Part shown: piece after piece, positions 7,076-10,098 of the stretch
Layout of the letters: each line of letters begins with the position of its first letter
Position numbering within the stretch: position 1 is the first letter of the stretch
Assembly (NCBI GenBank): GCA_021826525.1
Contig: JAKAZU010000027.1
Coordinates: 1-10,098, forward strand
Direction: 5' to 3'
Origin: Thermoplasmata archaeon
Lineage (GTDB): Archaea > Thermoplasmatota > Thermoplasmata > UBA184
DNA: 10,098 nucleotides
Made by a program: the position numbers and the translations under genes
The notes under the pieces: generated by a model
What the model was told of the DNA's origin: nothing
Databases searched by the model: none
Seen by the model: only the letters and a program-made list of their open reading frames with translations

Positions 7076-7882
7076 ATGACCTTCCTGGACGACCTGCTTC
7101 CCGAGATCCGGCGCACGATCACCTCTCCCGCGTACGCGATCGGCCTGCCGTCCTCGGCGCGACGATCTCCTCCGAGCCTCCGTGCGTCGATCGACTCCGC
7201 GGCCCACAACTGGGGGGTGCTGCTCGAGCATAAGCACCGGTCCCCAGGATCCCTCGAGCCGACGCTGCGGGGAGCCGGGATCGATTCGTTCGTGCGCGTC
7301 GCCGAGGCCGGAGGGGTGGCCGGCCTCTCCTGCCTCGCGACGGCCCCCGAGTTCGCGGGGGCGCCGGAGGAGGTCGCGGCCGTCGCCGCACGCAGCCGCC
7401 TCCCGGTACTGTTCAAGGACTTCGTGATCGACCCGATCCAGGTCGATGCCGCCCGGAGGGCGGGCGCCGCGGCGATCCTCCTCCTCGCCCGGCTCGAAAC
7501 CGAACGCCATCTCTCGTACTCGCTCGCCCAGCTTGCCGAGCGGGCCCACGAAGGCGGGCTCGAGGTGCTCCTCGAGTTCCACGGCCCCGACGAGCTCGAG
7601 GTGGCGGACCACGTGCCCGCGGACGTCTACGGCATCAACCTGCGGGACCTGGAGACCCTGAGGCTCCGCCCCGAGATCGCGGCGCAGACGTTCGCCCATG
7701 CGCAGGGACTCCGGCCGTTGATCGGGATGAGCGGCATCGAGGGCCCCGAGGATGCCGCGCGATTCCGCACCTGGGGAGCGGACGGAGTCCTCGTCGGTTC
7801 GGCGCTCGCTCGCACGCGGGACCCCGGGGAGTTCGTGGCCGGCCTCGGCCGGGTGGGGAGCATGCGACGGGGTGGATCGTGA
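7076..7882 (+). CDS. trpC: indole-3-glycerol-phosphate synthase, catalytic Glu replaced by Met
   Basis: TrpC closes the indole ring: CdRP to indole-3-glycerol phosphate with loss of CO2 and water. The 268 aa monofunctional TIM barrel aligns along its length with the Sulfolobus enzyme as I recall it. Active-site residues seen: Glu51 and Lys53 (LLEHKHRSPGS), Lys114 (VLFKDFVID, the general-acid Lys), Glu167 (VLLEFHG), Asn188 and Arg190 (GINLRDLETL), Ser219-Gly220, and the phosphate-binding GADGVLVGSAL (234-244). The usual (A/S)ESGI motif reads GMSGI (217-221), so the Glu equal to Sulfolobus Glu210 is Met218; the codon ATG is clear at 7727-7729. The protein is otherwise intact, so I expect activity with altered kinetics, but this is inference. 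The trpF GTG overlaps its stop by 4 bases. Confidence 0.94.
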   Translation: MTFLDDLLPEIRRTITSPAYAIGLPSSARRSPPSLRASIDSAAHNWGVLLEHKHRSPGSLEPTLRGAGIDSFVRVAEAGGVAGLSCLATAPEFAGAPEEVAAVAARSRLPVLFKDFVIDPIQVDAARRAGAAAILLLARLETERHLSYSLAQLAERAHEGGLEVLLEFHGPDELEVADHVPADVYGINLRDLETLRLRPEIAAQTFAHAQGLRPLIGMSGIEGPEDAARFRTWGADGVLVGSALARTRDPGEFVAGLGRVGSMRRGGS

Positions 7883-8526
7883 GGACCTTCGTGAAGTTCT
7901 GCGGATTGAGCGATGCCGCGACGATCGCGCTCGTGCCGGAGGGCGGGGCCGCGGGGTTCGTGATCGACGTGCCCGGCTCGCCGCGCGCGATCCCCCTGGA
8001 GCGGGCGGCGAAGCTCGCCGAGGCCGTGCCGAGCGACCGCGAGATCTGGGCGGTGACGGTCGATCCGAGCGTCGAACTGATCCTGCGGATCTTCGAAGAG
8101 ATGGGAACGGACCGGGTGCAAGTGCACGGTCGGATCCCCGACGGGCTCGACACGGTCCTTCGGCGCCACATCGTCCCGTCGCTGGCGATCCCCCGGCCGG
8201 GAAGCGACGATCCCACTCCCGAACTTCCGGGGACCGATCTCGCCTCCCTCGTCCACCTGGATGCCGCAGGCGGCGCCCTGCCGGGAGGAGGCGGGGCCGC
8301 TCCGGACTGGGAGATCTGCGCTCGGATCCTCGCGAGCGCCCCCGGCCGAAAGATCGTGCTCGGCGGGGGACTCACCCCGGAGAACGTGGAGAGCGCGCTC
8401 TCGACCGTAGTCCCGTGGGGGGTGGACGTCTCGAGCGGGATCGAATCCGCTCCCGGGAGGAAGGATCCGACGCGCATGCTCGCGTTCTTGGGGGCCGTGC
8501 GACGCTGGGAGGCCCATCATGCCTAG
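7879..8526 (+). CDS. trpF: phosphoribosylanthranilate isomerase
   Basis: TrpF carries out the Amadori rearrangement of phosphoribosylanthranilate to CdRP, the substrate of TrpC; in biochemical order it acts before the gene upstream of it. It is 215 aa, the usual size of a single-domain TIM barrel. Motifs: VKFCGLS with the general-base Cys8, RVQVHG (79-84), VHLDAAGG with the general-acid Asp128, [10 protein letters not shown] (161-170) and the phosphate-binding stretch [16 protein letters not shown] (181-196). The start is GTG at 7879 in a GTGA overlap with trpC; a GGGGTGG run at 7869-7875 is close upstream. The end, TAG at 8524-8526, overlaps trpB by 8 bases. Independent trpF and trpC genes differ from the enterobacterial trpC-trpF fusion. 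Confidence 0.96.
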   Translation: MRTFVKFCGLSDAATIALVPEGGAAGFVIDVPGSPRAIPLERAAKLAEAVPSDREIWAVTVDPSVELILRIFEEMGTDRVQVHGRIPDGLDTVLRRHIVPSLAIPRPGSDDPTPELPGTDLASLVHLDAAGGALPGGGGAAPDWEICARILASAPGRKIVLGGGLTPENVESALSTVVPWGVDVSSGIESAPGRKDPTRMLAFLGAVRRWEAHHA

Positions 8527-9682
8527 GCGGTTCGGCCCCTATGGGGGAGCTTTCGTTCCCGAGACCCTGGTCCCGGCGCTGTCCGAGCTCGAACGCGAGT
8601 GGCACACCGCGCGGCGAGATCCGAGGTTCCGTGCCGAGCTTCACCGCCTTTCTCGCACGCTCGCCGGCCGACCCACACCTCTGTACTTCGCCCGCCGGCT
8701 CACCGAGCGGGCCCGAGGCGCGGAGATCTGGCTCAAGCGGGAGGATCTCGTGCACGGCGGCGCGCACAAGTTCAACAACGCGCTCGGCCAGGGCCTGCTC
8801 GCGAAGCGGATGGGCAAACCGCGCCTGATCGCCGAGACCGGCGCGGGGCAGCACGGGGTAGCGACGGCGATGATCGGAGCCGCGCTCGGGCTCGAGACCG
8901 AGGTGTACATGGGCGAGGTCGACATGGAACGCCAGCGACCCAACGTCCTCCGGATGGAGCTGCTCGGTGCGAAGGTCCGGCCCGTCACGACGGGCCAGCG
9001 GACCCTCAAGGACGCGATCAACGCCGCGCTCCGGGACTGGATCTCGAGCGTTCGGTCGACCCACTACCTACTGGGTTCCGCGGTGGGGCCGCACCCTTTC
9101 CCATCGATCGTCGCGGAGTTCCAGAGCGTGATCGGTCGGGAGATCGCGATGCAATCCCGCGCGACGTTCGGCCGGCTTCCCGACCTCGCGGTCGCGTGCG
9201 TCGGCGGTGGATCGAACGCGATCGGCACGTTCCACCCGTTGCGACGCACGGACGTCGAGTTCCTAGGTGTAGAGGCCGGGGGATCTCGCCGCCACGGCGC
9301 CGGCGCGGCGTCCCTCGCCCGCGGCCGGCCCGGGATCTTGCACGGGACGTACTCGTACGTCCTGCAAGACCGCGAGGGGCAGATCTCCGAGACGGAGAGC
9401 ATCAGCGCCGGGCTCGACTATGCCGGCGTCGGCCCCGAGCACGCATGGCTGAAGGACAGCGGGCGGGCGCGGTACATCGCGGTCCACGACAACGACGCCC
9501 TGCGAGCGTTCCACTGGCTCGCCGAGGACGAAGGGATCCTGCCCGCCCTGGAGTCCGCGCATGCCCTGTTCGCCGCGGTCGCGGAGGCGCGACGGCGTCC
9601 CGCCCGGCAGAAGATCGTCGTCACGCTCTCCGGCCGCGGCGACAAGGACTTGGAGGTGGTCGGTCGTGCCGCGAGTCGCTGA
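8519..9682 (+). CDS. trpB: tryptophan synthase beta chain (TrpB1 type)
   Basis: TrpB condenses indole, delivered from TrpA through a tunnel, with serine in a PLP-dependent beta-replacement. The 387 aa length and the start [17 protein letters not shown] identify the TrpB1 form that pairs with TrpA, not the longer stand-alone TrpB2. The PLP Lys is Lys84 in [12 protein letters not shown]. The catalytic Glu106 is in [10 protein letters not shown] (106-115). The phosphate loop is [10 protein letters not shown], followed by [21 protein letters not shown], and [16 protein letters not shown] (the SAGLDYPG-like COMM-side element). The C-terminal TLSGRGDKD is also intact. ATG at 8519 overlaps trpF by 8 bases, with GGGAGG at 8507-8512. 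The segment after GVEAGG (SRRHGAG) is less conserved than the usual ETGKHAA. The 17-base overlap with trpA favours balanced production of both subunits. Confidence 0.97.
   Translation: MPRRFGPYGGAFVPETLVPALSELEREWHTARRDPRFRAELHRLSRTLAGRPTPLYFARRLTERARGAEIWLKREDLVHGGAHKFNNALGQGLLAKRMGKPRLIAETGAGQHGVATAMIGAALGLETEVYMGEVDMERQRPNVLRMELLGAKVRPVTTGQRTLKDAINAALRDWISSVRSTHYLLGSAVGPHPFPSIVAEFQSVIGREIAMQSRATFGRLPDLAVACVGGGSNAIGTFHPLRRTDVEFLGVEAGGSRRHGAGAASLARGRPGILHGTYSYVLQDREGQISETESISAGLDYAGVGPEHAWLKDSGRARYIAVHDNDALRAFHWLAEDEGILPALESAHALFAAVAEARRRPARQKIVVTLSGRGDKDLEVVGRAASR
9652..9657 (+). promoter_or_regulatory. Shine-Dalgarno site deciding the trpA GTG start
   Basis: GGAGGT lies within the end of trpB, 8 bases before the GTG at 9666. 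No other in-frame ATG or GTG upstream fits, and from this GTG the Glu49 and Asp60 positions fall exactly at the standard TrpA numbering, which supports the start. Function is inferred from spacing. Confidence 0.7.
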
Positions 9683-10098
9683 CGCGCTCTCCCTCGCTCG
9701 TTCGCAGGGACGCGCCGCCCTGGTCCCGTACGTCATGGTCGACCGGGCCCGCACGCGCCGGCTCCGCTCGGTCGTCGAGGCCGCGCTCGAGGCGGGGGCG
9801 TCGGCGCTCGAGCTGGGGTTCCCGTTCTCCGATCCGATTGCCGATGGACCGATCCTGCAAGCGACCGCGGACCGGGCCCTCTCGAATGGCACCGACTGGA
9901 GCGATCTGGTCGAGTCGCTCGAGATCGCGAGCGCGCTCCTCCCGACCGCGGTCATGAGCTACGCGAACCCCTTTTGGCGGCACGGGCTCGACCACTCCCT
10001 CCGGAGCATCGCGCGCGCGGGCGCGTCGGGGCTGATCGTTCCGGACCTGTCGCTGGAAGAAGCGCCACCCTGGATCGCCGCGGCCGGCCGCCATTCGA
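9666..10098 (+). CDS. trpA: tryptophan synthase alpha chain, N-terminal part, 3' end outside window
   Basis: TrpA cleaves indole-3-glycerol phosphate to indole and glyceraldehyde 3-phosphate and passes indole to TrpB. The open frame runs 144 codons without a stop to the right edge, a little over half of a usual 250-270 aa subunit. It starts at GTG inside trpB (17-base overlap). The segment [20 protein letters not shown] holds catalytic Glu49 and Asp60 at the same positions as in the Salmonella enzyme. [11 protein letters not shown] (about 97-107) matches the MTYYNP-G loop, and [12 protein letters not shown] (122-133) matches the VPDLP-EE segment. Oddity: the loop after the first strand, usually VPF/YVT(A/L)GDP, reads VPYVMVDRA (20-28), so the GDP turn is missing although the alignment needs no gap. 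The C-terminal phosphate-binding glycines lie beyond the window. Confidence 0.94.
   Translation, partial: MPRVADALSLARSQGRAALVPYVMVDRARTRRLRSVVEAALEAGASALELGFPFSDPIADGPILQATADRALSNGTDWSDLVESLEIASALLPTAVMSYANPFWRHGLDHSLRSIARAGASGLIVPDLSLEEAPPWIAAAGRHS

Noticed and set aside
8599..9957. A 452-codon plus-strand open frame across trpB and trpA
   Set aside because: It is an alternative frame of trpB/trpA with no recognisable motif and Arg/Gly-rich composition.

Overview
The window is one uninterrupted, strictly co-directional (+ strand) biosynthetic block with very high G+C (about 70% judged by eye). It holds, in order: the 3' part of aroA (EPSP synthase), aroC (chorismate synthase), asd (aspartate-semialdehyde dehydrogenase), an aspartate kinase (lysC/ask type), trpE, trpG, trpD, trpC, trpF, trpB and the 5' part of trpA. 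This is the end of the shikimate pathway, the two enzymes that make aspartate semialdehyde, and the whole chorismate-to-tryptophan branch. I see no RNA gene, mobile element, repeat array, CRISPR or gene on the minus strand.

Organism: most likely an archaeon. The evidence is the archaeal/yeast-type Asd, a compact stand-alone TrpE of 400 aa that lines up well with the Sulfolobus enzyme as I recall it, separate single-domain trpC and trpF, four GTG starts, and asd plus ask sitting inside an aromatic operon. The last point fits the archaeal route to dehydroquinate, which starts from aspartate semialdehyde instead of erythrose 4-phosphate. The proteins are Arg-rich and Lys-poor but not strongly acidic, which argues against a haloarchaeon. 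A high-G+C member of Thermoplasmatota is my best guess, and it is inference only.

Layout: positions 1-1855 carry aroA' and aroC (shikimate 3-phosphate to chorismate). Positions 1852-4253 carry asd and ask (aspartate to aspartate semialdehyde). Positions 4250-6030 carry trpE and trpG (chorismate plus glutamine to anthranilate). Positions 6027-8526 carry trpD, trpC and trpF, and 8519-10098 carry trpB and trpA'. Seven of ten junctions are 4-base ATGA/GTGA overlaps; the others are a 2-base gap, an 8-base overlap and a 17-base overlap. No promoter or terminator fits between genes, so the block is probably one transcript with coupled translation.

No new gene system is visible. What deserves a second look is a set of departures from usually conserved residues in otherwise intact enzymes. 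The TrpE tryptophan-site LLES motif reads YIER. The TrpC catalytic Glu of the (A/S)ESGI motif is Met. TrpD has GSGGA for GTGGD, His for the conserved Phe of FLFAP, and a loop insertion. The kinase has KRGVS where TDVDG is usual, and TrpA lacks the T(A/L)GDP loop. Family comparisons were made from memory, without a database search.
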